DNA from: Diphasiastrum complanatum
Taxonomy: Eukaryota; Streptophyta; Lycopodiopsida; Lycopodiales; Lycopodiaceae
Direction: 5' to 3'
Length of the DNA: 64,000 bases
Assembly: GCA_029204225.1 (NCBI GenBank)
Contig: MU831576.1
Location: 62,001-126,000, forward strand
Position numbers and translations under genes: made by a program. Position 1 is the first letter of the stretch. Each line of letters begins with the position of its first letter. The notes under the pieces are model-generated. The model saw nothing but the letters and a program-made list of their open reading frames with translations. It had not been told where the DNA came from and made no database searches. Positions 10,001 through 21,339 of this stretch are shown here, piece by piece.

Positions 10001-13000
10001 ATGTCTTCAATGGGTTCATCCTTGTTGGAACCAAGCGAAAGATTGTCCACTTCAAACTATTCAATTTGGAAAATGAGGATGGAGTCCATCTTGATCCTTC
10101 GAGACGTGATGCACATAGTTCTTGGCCTTGAAGAAGAACCACAAGTTATTCAAGAGGTTCAAAAATACAAAAAAAGAGCAAGGATGGCTCTCCACTACAT
10201 TAAGATGAATATCTCTAATGAGATATTGAGGGAGATAGGTACTTGTTGAACAACCAAAGAAGCTTGAGATTGTCTCAAGACTATCTATGAGGCTAAGAAT
10301 ACCTCTAGGCTTCTCACTCTTAGGAATCAAATCTTTCAAAGTAGCCAAAAGAGTGATGAGAGTGCATCTAGTTATGTTTTGAGAGTAAAAGATATTCATA
10401 GAGAACTTGCTTGTATTGGTGATTCCATCAATCAAAATGAGCTAGTCCAAGTCATTCTCAATGGCTTGAGAAGTGAATTTGATAACCTTGTCCAATCCTA
10501 TGCCATTAAGGAGGAGCTACCAAGTTTGGAGGCTCTTCAAAGTGTGCTAATTTTAGAAGAATCAAGACTAGAGTACAAGCTCTTGAGGATGGACAAGCTT
10601 TCTCTCACTCATAATGATGGCAAAGCTCTCTTTGCCAAGGATAAGCACAAAGGGAGGAGCAAGAACCAATATCAACAATCCTCAAGCAAGGACAAAGTCA
10701 AATCCAAAGACAAAGATGAAGAGGAAGATGATTCCTCTAATGCTTCATCATCCAAGCTCAAGAAGAAGAAGATCAAGTGCTTTTATTGTGGCAAGAAAGG
10801 CCATTATGCCACCAATTGCTTCAAGAAGAAGAATCAATTCAAGCAAGCCAACATTACCAATGAGAAGGAAGACACTATTGCAAGTGATGGAGAGGGATCT
10901 CTTATGGTCTCTAGTTTCTCATCTACTCCTTTCAAGAAGGACGGCCTATAATATATTGATAGTGGAGCCTCTTCACATATGTGTAGCTCCAAGGACTCTT
11001 TCTCTTCTATTGCACCTTATGATGGAGTCAATAAATCAATATACACTGTAAATCATTTTGAATGTCCTATTGAAGGCATAGGGAACATTCCCTTGAAGCT
11101 TGCATCCTCTAAAGTTATTTCTCTCTATAAAGTTCTTTATGTACCTAAGCTTACTAAGAATCTTATTAGTGTTGGCCAATCGCTGATAATGGCCTTGATG
11201 TAAAATTCAATGTTGATACTTGCACTATCAAGAAGAATGATGAGATACTTGCATTAGGATCTAGATTTGGAGGCATCTATAAATTAGATCCAAACAAGTA
11301 CGTGAATGCTTGTAATGTTACTCTTGTGAACAAGCTCTCTATGGAGGAACTATGGCATAGGAGGTTGGGACATCCCAACTACAAATCCATGCTCTCTATG
11401 ATCAAAGAGGCCAAAGCTATTGGCTTGCCAAAGTCATTCTCCAAGAAGATCAAGCCTTTTGAGGATTGCTAAATCTCACAAAAAGCCATTTACAAGATCT
11501 TCTATCAAAAGCAAGCATCCTTTGGAGTTAATCCACTCGGATGTGCATTTCTCATCAACTATAAGCAAGGGAGGAGCCACTTGTTTTGTTACTTTCATTG
11601 ATGATTACACAAGATTCACTTGGATATATCTTCTTGCTTCAAAATCTATGGTGTTTGATCATTTCCTTATTTTCAAAGCTTATGTAGAGAAGAAATTCTC
11701 ATTCAAGATTAAAGCTCTTAGAAGTGATGGAGGTGGTGAATATATCTGCAATAAATTTCATGATTTTTTTGAGCTTGAAGGCATCAAAAGAGAGTTCACT
11801 TGTGCCTACTCTCCATCTCAAAATGGAGTGGCCGAGAGAAAGAATAGATCTATATGTGAATGTGCAAAATCTATGAGAATTGAGGCATCTTTGCCCAAAG
11901 ATTTTTGGGGAGAAGCCATTAATTGTGCAAATTATCTTTGCAATAGGCTCCCACATATAGCTCTTGGAGGAAAGTCACCATGTGAAATCTTATATTTGAA
12001 AAAGCCTAAGGTTGATCACCTTAGAGTTTTTGGATGCATATGCTTTGCCCATATTCCCTTGGAAACAAGGAAGAAGGAAGATCCTAGTGCATGCAAAGGG
12101 ATCATGGTTGGATACTCATCCACCAAGAAGGCCTATAGAGTCTTTGTACTCTCTACTTCTCAAGTTATTGAAAGTAGAGATGTTGTCTTTCATGAAGATC
12201 AACACTCATCTTTTGAAGAGGCCGAGATCAAGAAGTCTATGGATGCATCACCAATTATTGATTTTGAAGACAATCATGATGTGATGGGTTCGAGATTTGA
12301 AGAAGACTCTCCTCGGATTTTCTCACCAAGAAGATCCATGAGAGGAAGATCCGAGCCTAAGAGGCTCTCATATGTTGACAAAGGCAAACAAGTGGATCTT
12401 GATTCCACTAATAATGTTTTTTATGTCTCTCATGAAGAGCCAAAGAATGTACAAGAGGCACTCAATACCAAGGAGTGGTATGATGCCATGAAGCAAGAGT
12501 ATGATGCATTGATCACCAACAATACTTGGGATCTTGTGGATCCTCCATCCAACAAGCATGTGATTGGCTGCAAGTGGGTATTTCGGATCAAGTTCAATCA
12601 TGATGGCACCATCAACAAGTATAAAGCAAGATTATGTGCCAAAGGATTTTCTCAAATCCATGGCCTTGATTATGAGGAGACCTTTGCACCCGTTGTAAAG
12701 ATGGTGACAATAAATATTCTTATTTCTCTTGCTTGTTTCTTTAAGTGGAAGGTGTTCCAATTAGATGTATCCAATGCTTTTCTAAATGGTTATCTTGAGG
12801 AGGAGATCTATATGGAACAACCTCAAGGATTCATCAAGGATGAGTCCAAAGTGTGCTTGCTCTTCAAAAGTCTTTATGGACTCAAGCAAGCACCAAGATC
12901 ATGGTACTCAAGACTTAATTCTTTTCTTATCTCACTAGGATTTACTCTTAGTGACTATGATCCTTCTATGTATCTAAAGTTTGTTGATAGCAATATTGTC

Positions 13001-13979
13001 ATTCTTCTAATTCATGTCGATGACATTATTCTTTGTGGAAGTTGTATCAAGCTAGTTGATGAAACTAAGCTAGCACTTGGACGTGAGTTTAAAATGCAAG
13101 ATCTAGGAGAGATACATTACATCCTAGGCCTAGAAATTGATTTTTTATGAAAATCATGTCTTTATATACCAATCTAGATATGCTCACTCTATGTTGAAAA
13201 AATTTCAGATGGAAAATTCTAAGAGCATAGATACTCCAATGGAGCAAATTGTAAAAGATCCTAATAAAGGTGATGAGAGATCCTTTGAGGACATCATACT
13301 TTTTAGGAGTCTTGTAGGCTCCTTGATTTGGCTTACCATTACTAGGCCCGATCTAAGTTTTTGTGTGCACAAATTGAGTCAATTTGTGCAAGATCCTAAG
13401 ATCCATCATTGGAAGATGGCCAAGAGGATTCTAAGATATGTACCTTCATCTTGTGATTATGGTCTACTTTATAAAAGGGAAGATCTATCCATTGCTGGCT
13501 ACTCGGATTCGGACTTTGCAAGTGACAAGATGGATCGAAAGTCTATTAGTGCATACACTATCTTTCTTGGAGGCAATCTAATATCTTGGCTTTCCAAAAA
13601 GCAAGATACTATATCTCTCTCTTCAGGTGAGGCCGAGTACAAAGCACTCACTACAACTACCAAACAGGTGCTTTGGATCAAGAGGTTATTAATGGAGCTA
13701 AAGTGCATCAAGGAAGATGATCTACCAATGATCAAGTGTGATAACATCTCAGTCCAAGCTCTTGCCAATAATCCCATATTTCATGCAAGAAGCAAGCACA
13801 TAGAAGTGGCACACCATTTTGTGAGAGAAAAGCTTATTGGAGGAGAAATCTATTTGGAGCATGTCAACTCGTCCTCTTGTATTGCCGATCTACTCACCAA
13901 ACCTTTGAGCAAAAGTGCTTTCATCAAGCATAGATTTAATCTTGGAGTTATATCAAGATCAATGCTTAAATCTTCATAG
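10001..13979 (+). pseudogene. gag-pol: Copia-1 gag-pol polyprotein, disrupted
   Basis: The gag start (MSSMGSSLLEPSERLSTSNY, then SIWKMRMESIL) is the usual copia capsid entry. A CCHC knuckle (CFYCGKKGHYATNC, about 10778-10820) is followed by a protease (YIDSGASSHM, about 10957), an integrase zinc-binding and core region (LWHRRLGHPN; HSDVHFSS; SDGGGEY; SQNGVAERKNR), RT and RNase H (SDSDFASDK; LSSGEAEYKAL), ending MLKSS at 13979. Three in-frame stops lie in gag and at the gag-protease border (two near 10247-10270, TAA near 10949). A frame excursion spans about 11190-11460, and a one-base shift lies near 13140. The RT catalytic box reads HVDD (His codon 13013) instead of YVDD. It cannot encode a working enzyme. 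Confidence 0.9.
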
Positions 13980-13989
13980 ATAATTTTTT

Positions 13990-13997
13990 AGGAGGAG
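13990..13997 (+). promoter_or_regulatory. Copia-1 polypurine tract
   Basis: AGGAGGAG lies immediately upstream of the 3' LTR, where plus-strand DNA synthesis is primed. Confidence 0.8.
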
Positions 13998-15081
13998 TGT
14001 GAAGAATTGAAAAAGATTATCTATGTTAGATACAGGGTCTTATGTTTTTTATATCAAGCATCTAGGTGTAGGATGTTGATAGGAACAAATTTGGCATAGA
14101 TGGAAAATTATGCATTTCCACTTGTAATGCCACTATTGAGCCAAAATAGAGTAATAGACAAGTGTAATGCTTTTGCTTGATGAATTCTACGAGGTCCAAT
14201 AGGATTTAGAGGTGGAACCATGTGAGGCCCAATAGAAATTTGAGGTTTGCTTGAAAATAGTCCAATCATTAGGGGAGTTTTGGGCTCCAAAAAGACCCTT
14301 TAAAAATTCGTGCAAGATGTCTTTTATATTATTAAAATATTATAACACTAATACATTTGACTTGCCATAACTTTTTAATCATAGCTCAAAAGTATGACAT
14401 CTAACATGTCATTGGAAAGCCCTTGTTGAGCACTTTCCAATGCATTAAACTCCGCTAAATTCAGACTTACCACTAAAAAGTTATGCCATTTTTAGTGTGG
14501 AATCAAAATGTGGACTTGAAAAGTTATGCTACGTAGATCTCAAAGTTGAGTGTTTTGATTGGTCCATGTGTGAAAAAAAATTGAGAAAAAATATAAAAAG
14601 AATCTTTACAAAGGGTCTTTTTGGAATTTAGAACTCCTCTAATGAGAATTAAGAGGTGCATAGATCAATGGTCCAATAGGATTAAGAGGTGCCAAAGTGT
14701 GGTCCAATCATAGTTCAGCATAGTGGTAGCTCGTGGATCTACTAGTATCATTGTACTCCTCATTTGGATCTAGTTGATTTGGAGATTGCATGGATTTTGA
14801 GTGTTATTGGATTTCTAGCTTTCTCTCTTTACCCGAGAGCTCATGATGATTTTCTCTCTCTACCCGAGGAGAGCAGCTTGTTTTTACTTAGAATAATTTT
14901 CGAATACTTCCCACACGTGTGAGTGAGAGTTGGAAGTGATTGAATGCATGTAGTAGTGTGTTTTTGCAATAGAATCAAAGACAAATATTGAATCTCAATC
15001 TAGTCTTGATCTTGGTGCATCTACGCACCTTAGGAGATCACAAGTACATGTTGTGGACACTCCACACGTGTGAAATCTACA
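13998..15081 (+). repeat. Copia-1 3' LTR (interrupted by a MITE)
   Basis: This LTR starts TGTGAAGAATTG after the polypurine tract and ends CACGTGTGAAATCTACA. It matches the 5' LTR but carries a 378-bp foldback insertion (14267-14644) and an extra stretch of about 50 bp near 14910-14960 (including CCCACACGTGTGAGTGAGAG) that the 5' LTR lacks. Confidence 0.85.
14267..14644. mobile_element. MITE nested in the Copia-1 3' LTR
   Basis: A 378-bp insertion with imperfect terminal inverted repeats of about 34 bp: the left end starts CATTAGGGGAGTT and continues to CCAAAAAGACCCTTT; the right end is AAAGGGTCTTTTTGG continuing to AACTCCTCTAATG. The interior also folds back (CATTGGAAAG/CTTTCCAATG and CATAACTTTTTA/TAAAAAGTTATG). 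The empty site is preserved in the 5' LTR (GTCCAAT followed by AGAATTAAG). No target duplication is evident, so the superfamily is not assigned. It has no coding capacity and would need a transposase in trans. Confidence 0.8.
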
Positions 15082-16075
15082 CATTTTATGTATGCATGCT
15101 TGTGTGCTGATAGTGCAGGAGGATATCAGGATTGCACCAGTACTGCCAGAGCTTGCCCCATCAATTGAGGTGGAATCCCAGATGTAGACATCAAAGGCAA
15201 CCACCGTAGCAGCCACATCATCATCATCATCATCAAGTCAAGGGAGCACGATGAGGATGACTTTGCCATCATCCCAATACACACCATTGTCCAGCAAAGA
15301 AAGAAATAGTAATGTAGAAGAGGAGGCGGAGGACACTGCTGATCAAGAGCATAATCAGGCTGAAATACCAAAAGAGCCAGAACCACAAGGAGTAGAACAA
15401 CTTTCTGATGACTAGCAGAGTAGCGAAAGCGACGTCGAGGAACCAATCCTTGATGCCGAGTTATATCAAAAGGTTTTTGGAACATTATTGCCAGATACTC
15501 GGGCAGCTATTCAACATCTTGCTAACTTGGAAAAGGTATCCAGGAAGCTGGGGTCCAAGTATGAAAGAGTACGAGCAGACCTCACCCAAAAAGATACAGA
15601 GCTGAGCGAAACAAAGGCTGAGTTGGCCTATAGAAATGAGGAGCTTGAGGCAGCCAATGCGGAGCTGAGCAGAAAAGATATAGAGCTTGAAGAAGCGAAA
15701 AGAAGGCAAGATGCCACACTCGAAGTGTTGTCTGTTCAACAACTATATATTAAAGCGAAATTTCTCGAATATACATATGCTGCCTTTTTACTAATTGTAC
15801 CTTCTGCCGAGATGTCTGAAATCCTGACCGAGGATAGTTGGTATACACATCTTGTTAATAATACATTAATTGATAAACCCCTTGCACCAATCGACAATCA
15901 AGGAATGGGTGGTTATCCAAATTTGTCATTCCAAGAAGACTACAACCAGAAGAACAACTATTTTCTGGCAACAAAAGGACTGACATTGGAGCAAGAAAAT
16001 GAAGAGAATGAAGCCCGAGCCAAGGCTATTTTCCACAGCAAGCCAGCTAGCCGAAAGCAACAAAGAAGGACATAA
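15082..16075 (+). pseudogene. Ty3 3' accessory ORF, second half (coiled coil)
   Basis: The frame resumes after Copia-1 and continues to a stop at 16073-16075, with in-frame stops at 15185-15187 and 15413-15415. It contains a Ser/Thr-rich tract encoded by (CAT/TCA)n, an acidic Glu/Asp-rich segment, then a heptad-like coiled coil (about 15530-15730, rich in Glu, Lys, Leu and Ala; LTQKDTELSETKAELAYRNE), a hydrophobic patch (YAAFLLIV), and a basic C-terminus (SRKQQRRT). It lies directly before a polypurine tract and LTR, so it is the 3' end of the Ty3 coding body. The function is unknown. An uninterrupted copy would be about 500 codons. Confidence 0.65.
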
Positions 16076-16105
16076 ATCAAATTGTTTGCGAGCCGCTGCA
16101 CAGCT

Positions 16106-16116
16106 GAGGAAGGGGA
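16106..16116 (+). promoter_or_regulatory. Ty3 polypurine tract
   Basis: GAGGAAGGGGA lies two bases before the TG that opens the 3' LTR at 16119. Confidence 0.7.
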
Positions 16117-16118
16117 TA

Positions 16119-16585
16119 TGTGGAGTCTTATGATCTCACATTATCCAAATTTTTTGATATATTGTAAAAATTTTCAATTTCCATATATATAAAATGTGCT
16201 ATAGTGCCTAAATACATGTAAAGGCCTATTTTGCACTTTGTAAATTCATATTTTGAGTAGAAGTTGTGACGTTCTAAAGAGGTGCAATAGAAGTTTAGAA
16301 CTAACATTTGACGGTTTGTAAGCCACATTGAGGCTGAAGAACATTCCTATAAGGATAGTACTATGTGCCCTTGTACATATGCATTTCTACGCAGAGCTGA
16401 GTATCAATAGAGAGCGAAGAGCAATTTCTTATAGCTTGAACATTCTTTCCTTCCGTTATCTCTCACAGAATTACTTCTTATCATTTGTGCGATCACACTC
16501 TATATAATATGTGATTGATTGTGATACTGTTCTGTTTGCATCACACACATTTCTTAAGTTATACCGAATTTCAGTTACTCTAACA
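16119..16585 (+). repeat. Ty3/gypsy 3' LTR
   Basis: This segment of about 467 bp starts TGTGGAGTC and ends TCTAACA, right after the polypurine tract. TATATATAAAA at about 16183-16194 and TATATAATATG near 16502 are candidate TATA boxes. The matching 5' LTR is absent upstream, so the element is 5'-truncated. Confidence 0.6.
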
Positions 16586-16989
16586 TGGATTTTCAGACGA
16601 CACCAACAAGTAATAATTCTGACTAATGTGTGCAGCGAAATAGCCGAAGCTGTTAAACATAACTTTTAGCAGAAATTCCTTCAACTCTGAATGAGCTATG
16701 TGTTCAGATAATGGGATTGATTGAGGCTCTGTCTTGTTTGCTTCCTGCGATAAAAACTAATTCTTTGTGTTTGATTAAGAAGAACTTTTAGCTAATGTAA
16801 TTCTGCTTGATGAATCTAATTCTAGTTGCTGTCAGTTCTGATTGTTTTTCTGATGCCTGAAGAGGCTGAAAGATAAAGTAATTCTTACAATTATAGACCT
16901 TGACCAAATCGTTTCATCATGGGTGTTCCTGGATGCCAATTTACACAAATATCTTTGGATAACCAGTTATGTTGTTGTAGTATTCATTG

Positions 16990-18240
16990 TGAACTTTTTA
17001 CACTCTAGTCTGGTTATCATCATACATACATTTACCATGCAAAAGATGAGATTATTCTCTCTTGGGGAATGATCAAACCTTCTATACTACATGATTCATT
17101 GATTTTGTGGAAATCTATAATGACTAGGCCACCACAAAGCATGATGAAATTATTCCAATCATCTGATGATATGTCAAATGATATCAAGATATGTAATGAA
17201 AAGATTGAGTCTCTTGATGCACAAAACTAGTTGCTGATCAAAAAAAATCATTCACTTGGTCAACTGCTTCAACAATCAACGTAGGAAGCTCAAACTTTTC
17301 AAGACAGTAATAAGGCAATTCAGGCCAAGTATTCTGATTTGCAGAAAAATTTCGATTCGTTGCAGACCAACCTTCACGAAGAGATAGCAAAAAGAATAAA
17401 GACAAAAAAATGCCTTACAGCTATGCATTTTACAACTATGCAATAGTTCCAGATCAATTCAAATTGATCACATTAAGCTATAGAGTCTTCAAGACCAGAT
17501 GCTCGAAAGTTTTCAAGTCGAGTTTCTTCTTCCGCTCAAGAATGACAAAGCTTTAGTCGAAGAAGAACTTGCTGAGCTGAAGGAATTATCTGCCGACACT
17601 GTTCAAATCTGAACATGGGTAGATACATGCGAAGAATATATGCAAGCTCTGGAAAAGATTTAAAACCTTTTGAAGCAGCTCCAGTCAACTCAAAGTTGTT
17701 TGGGAGTTGCTGATCATCTAGAGTATGTCAAAGCCTGTATAAAGATCTCTGATCTTCAAAAGGAGGTCGCTGACCTGAAGCAGCAACTAGAAGACCAAAA
17801 GCTCGAAGCAGAATTTTACAACTAGGACGTTACTGAGGCGTTGCCTAAGACAAAATGTACAAGACGAGTTAAAGATAGTGTAGAACGCTTTCAAGTTTTT
17901 TGTGAATGATTCTAGAAGTGGAGAGGTGAGATTTGTATGGGCCCAAGCCACAAAAGAGAAATTTCTAGATGATCATCAGATGTAGAGCATACAGATTCAT
18001 ATCCAAATTGTTGGGCTGGGTCAAAGATATTTTTAGTGCGTGTGCTACTGATTGGAACAAGGATGACCTAATGAGAAAATTTCGATTGTGTGCGAAGGAT
18101 CTTTAATGGGAGTGAAGTAGACTATGGTAAAAGTCTGAAGGGCTTGAGAAGTTGAAAAATGGAATAAATCTTTAAGTTGCATTTAAAGAGTTGGAGCATT
18201 ATTTCCAAGGTATGAATTTCACCATGACATTATTAAGTTA
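16990..18240 (+). pseudogene. Coiled-coil protein relic, unassigned
   Basis: A largely collinear but stop-interrupted frame. It starts around a block with MTRPPQSMMKLFQSSDD and runs through Leu/Glu/Lys/Gln-rich segments (LVEEELAELKELSADT; ISDLQKEVADLKQQLEDQKL), then a non-coiled C-terminal part (SVERFQVFCE). The last 200 bp or so (about 18040-18235) match a minus-strand segment at 60285-60545, sharing CVxRIFNGSExDY and MNFTMTLL. Strong heptad character suggests an extended dimeric protein. The position just right of a Ty3 LTR may mean another retroelement's extra frame or a captured gene. No enzyme motif is present. Confidence 0.45.
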
Positions 18241-18439
18241 GTACCATATTAGCACCTGCTGAATGATCCTCACATTTATTTTTGTGGTTGTACATCATCA
18301 TTGCAAATAATTTTTGTCATTATTTTGACTTTTGATGTTCACAAAGAGACAATGGACTGTCTGTTGGAAAGAGGTGCTAATGCAATAATGACAAGTCGAA
18401 GCATATGAATGACTTATCGAGCACAGCAAAATGAGCCCA

Positions 18440-18935
18440 CTTTCCTAATGCATGATTACGCCTATCAATATTGAATAAAACATAATGACAAGAGTCAGGT
18501 TCAATCTTTTAGCAACTAACTTTCAAATCATCAGAGCTAAAGTGATTACGTAGCCAAACAATAAAGAATTGAATTATCAGACAAAAGCAATATATGATCA
18601 CAAAGATTCTGACATAATACTAAATACAATAAAGGATAGATTGATTCAACAAAATGATAAGCACAAGACTATTGCAGATAGAAACCATGTAGTCTAAGCC
18701 ATCTCTAAAAACTCTCTCTAAAGAGCTAAGCTAGAATGTTCAAGAGTGTTCAAGCTTGAAAGCTTGAGATAGCTGCTATATTCTACCTCAATACATTGCA
18801 TGAATGAATAAAATTATAGACGTATGATCAACTATTTATACTACGCAAAAATGGGCATCCAATAGGACAGTTGATTAGGTCATAGATCATAATGGCCAGT
18901 TGGCCATAGTGAGCTGGCATTCGTTTAGTTCGTAC
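18440..18935 (-). repeat. Possible LTR fragment
   Basis: AT-rich block with a minus-strand TATA-like box (GTATAAATAGTTG, near 18830-18842), ending where copia integrase coding begins. Regions with a minus-strand TATA followed by pyrimidine-rich sequence resemble the LTRs elsewhere in the window. No boundary or partner copy was found, so this is tentative. Confidence 0.25.
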
Positions 18936-18939
18936 TTCC

Positions 18940-20640
18940 TGGAATTTCTATTAGACGTTGTTCATTCAGATATATGTGGTCCAATGCAAACTCTGTCGTT
19001 GCTAGATGCAAAGTATTTTATTACCTTTATTGACGAATATTAAAAAATAACAGGTTTTTATTTTATTAAGCAAACATTGGAGGCCTTCAACAAGTTTTGA
19101 CAATTCAAAAAACATGCAGAAAATCAAACTAGTAAAGAGTTAAAGCATTGAGGTCTGACAATGGGAGAGAATATATCTCTACCGAATTCAAGGAATACTG
19201 CTTTAACAATGGCTTTTTTGAGCAACAATATATTACCTCCTATTTTCCCTCAATCGAATGGTCTTGCTGAGAGAAAGAACAAAACCTTAGTCAAATCAGC
19301 AAAGTGCATGTTATCACATGCGACACTTCCGAAGTCCTTTTGGGCTGAAGCAATTTCAATTGCAGCTTATATTCATACCAGATGTCCTACTAAAAGTCTC
19401 TCAAATAAAATACCATATGCAATTTGGACAGGTTCCAAATCTTCTTTATCAAACTTACAAGTTTTTGGAAGTATCGCCTATGTCCAAATTCCACATGATC
19501 TCAAGAAGAAGCTTGACTTCTAAAGCATCAAGTCTATTTTCATTAACTACACTAGTTCAGATAAAGCTTATAAGCTGTATGATCTTGTCGAGTCAAAGAT
19601 ATTCACTAGCCGAGATGTCATCTTCATGGAAGATCAGTTTATTTACCTTAAAGGTAAAGGCAAAGCTCATAAAGTCGAACTTCCTGACTCTTCCGGAACA
19701 TCGAACTTTCAAGTTCCAAATTTGACTATTTCTGTTGAAGGTCCAAGCTTGTCTACTCCCAGCAAACAACTTATCAACGATGAAGCTGAAGATGATGATG
19801 TTGCAGTTCAGCAACTATAGCACAATGAAGATCAACTTTGATCATCACCCAGAAGATCGACAAGAGTCAGCAGACCACCTAACAAGTATATCAACGAGTT
19901 TGCAACTTATCTTGTTCAAGAGCCGACGAATGTCGAAGAGGCACTCAGTCAGCCCGATTCCGATCTCTAGAAAGAAGCTATGGATAAAGAGTATTCATCT
20001 CTTATCAAGAACCATACTTGGACAATCATCGAACTACTCGCCAACAAAAATGTGGTTGATTGCAAATGGTTATTCAAAATCAAGTACAAGGTAGATGGAA
20101 GTATTGATCGAAGAAAGGATCGACTTGTAGCCAGAGGATTTTCTCAACTACAAAACGTCGACTACACTGAGACCTCAGTCCAGTAGTTAAACATTTTTCT
20201 ATCAGACTTCTTCTATAATTTGTTGCTGCAACAGATTTAAACATACATCAAATGTATGTACAGACAACATATCTTAATGGAGTTATCGAATAGGACATTT
20301 AAATGGTGCAACATGAAGGTTACAATATCAAAGGTAAACACAATCATGTGTGTAAACTCCATAAAGCATTTTATGGCTTGAAGCAATCTGCTCGAGCATG
20401 GTTTCAGAGGATCAATACTTACCTTATTAATCATGGCTACATACCGAGCTCTTCAAATTCAAATGTCTACTTCAAGTCAGTGCAACATTTCTTTATCATT
20501 ATCACTTTGTATGTGGACGACACATTGCTTTTCAGCAACAATATCAATCTGATAAATGAAACTAAGACAATGCTATCTTCCGAATTCGACATGATCGATC
20601 TGGACGAAGCTCATTACTGTCTAGGTATTTAAATCCAAAG
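18940..20640 (+). pseudogene. pol: Copia integrase-RT relic
   Basis: The integrase core begins LDVVHSDICGPMQTL (about 18955) and continues through LTMGENISL, PQSNGLAERKNK (about 19250), KSFWAEAISIAAYIHTR, and the linker ending in SRDVIFMEDQ. Next comes the RT start (NHTWTIIELLANKNVVDCKW), then KLHKAFYGLKQSARAWF and the catalytic YVDDTLLFS (about 20510). It stops at the palm/thumb border (DEAHYCLGI, 20632), with RNase H missing. Multiple stops and frame changes occur (near 19050, 19520, 19820, 20190 and 20300). It is a distinct copia lineage from Copia-1 to -5 (DTLLFS, HTR and PTKSLSNK variants). Confidence 0.8.
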
Positions 20641-20649
20641 AGATAGATA

Positions 20650-21276
20650 CTGGTGGCATGCATGTGGGGGGAATGAATGTTCCTGAGTAGCAAGCACCTA
20701 TACAAGTGATCACGATGGAAGAGTCATCATTAATTGATGTACATGCAGTTACATGCCATAAGGGTAAAGGGAAAGCCCCGATTCGAGGAGGGTGTAGAGG
20801 ACATTGGACCAAGTATGAGTCGAGTCATTAACTCTGACATTGATCGGATGACTAAAGTCACCTAGAATGTACTAGAGCAGTTGCACCAATCTCAGAGGCC
20901 AAATTCGTGCCGTGAATTGGTGGATGTCGTGGCTAATCAAATCGCGAAATTTGTTCATAACAACAATTTTCAGGTGACAGTGGGTCAATTGATGCAAATT
21001 GCACCCTATTTAGCAGAATCTATACGCGCAAAGTTGCCCAGGTTCAAAATATTGGAGAGACTCCCTCCTATGCTAGTAAATGCAATTGTTCAATCCACTA
21101 AGCAGGACATTCTTACAACCTTGGAAATTGAGATTCAAGGATTGAATATCAAAGGAGTCCAGATTGATGGGGGCGCGGGTGTGAATATCATTTCCATAAA
21201 AACTTGTGGAAAATTAAAGAATGTCACACTGCATAAAAGTAATTTGGTTTCAAAGGTCAAAAGTCTTCCAACTTGA
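20650..21276 (+). pseudogene. Ty3/gypsy gag-protease fragment
   Basis: From 20881 the frame encodes a helical region (QIAKFVHNNNFQVTVGQLMQ), a linker, and a retropepsin-like start VQIDGGAGVNIISIKTCGKL, where the catalytic motif is D-G-G rather than D-S/T-G. It then breaks off. Upstream (20650-20880) weak coding continues with stops. The style (IDGGxGVNIIS) fits a plant Ty3 lineage different from the 4.5-kb pol. It abuts the truncated copia relic at 20640, so one truncated the other. Confidence 0.6.
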
Positions 21277-21339
21277 GTTTTAGTGAGATTGTGACACTTG
21301 TCACAAAATGTCAAGATTGGAAATTTGCTTGTATGCATC

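Larger units (their letters stand above)
8576..15081 (+). mobile_element. Copia-1: complete Ty1/copia retrotransposon
   Basis: This element contains a 5' LTR (8576-9268), an initiator-Met primer site (9269-9280), a leader, gag-pol (10001-13979), a polypurine tract (13990-13997) and a 3' LTR (13998-15081). The 3' LTR is longer because it holds a MITE and about 50 bp that the 5' LTR lacks. The LTRs differ at many positions, so the insertion is not recent. It interrupts the Ty3 accessory frame in the same orientation. No clean target duplication is seen (left flank ATCAG, right flank CATTT), implying later rearrangement or terminal loss. Confidence 0.9.

Noticed and set aside
8571-15086. Target-site duplication of Copia-1
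   Set aside because: The left flank ATCAG and right flank CATTT do not match; no other 4-6 bp direct repeat at the ends is convincing.
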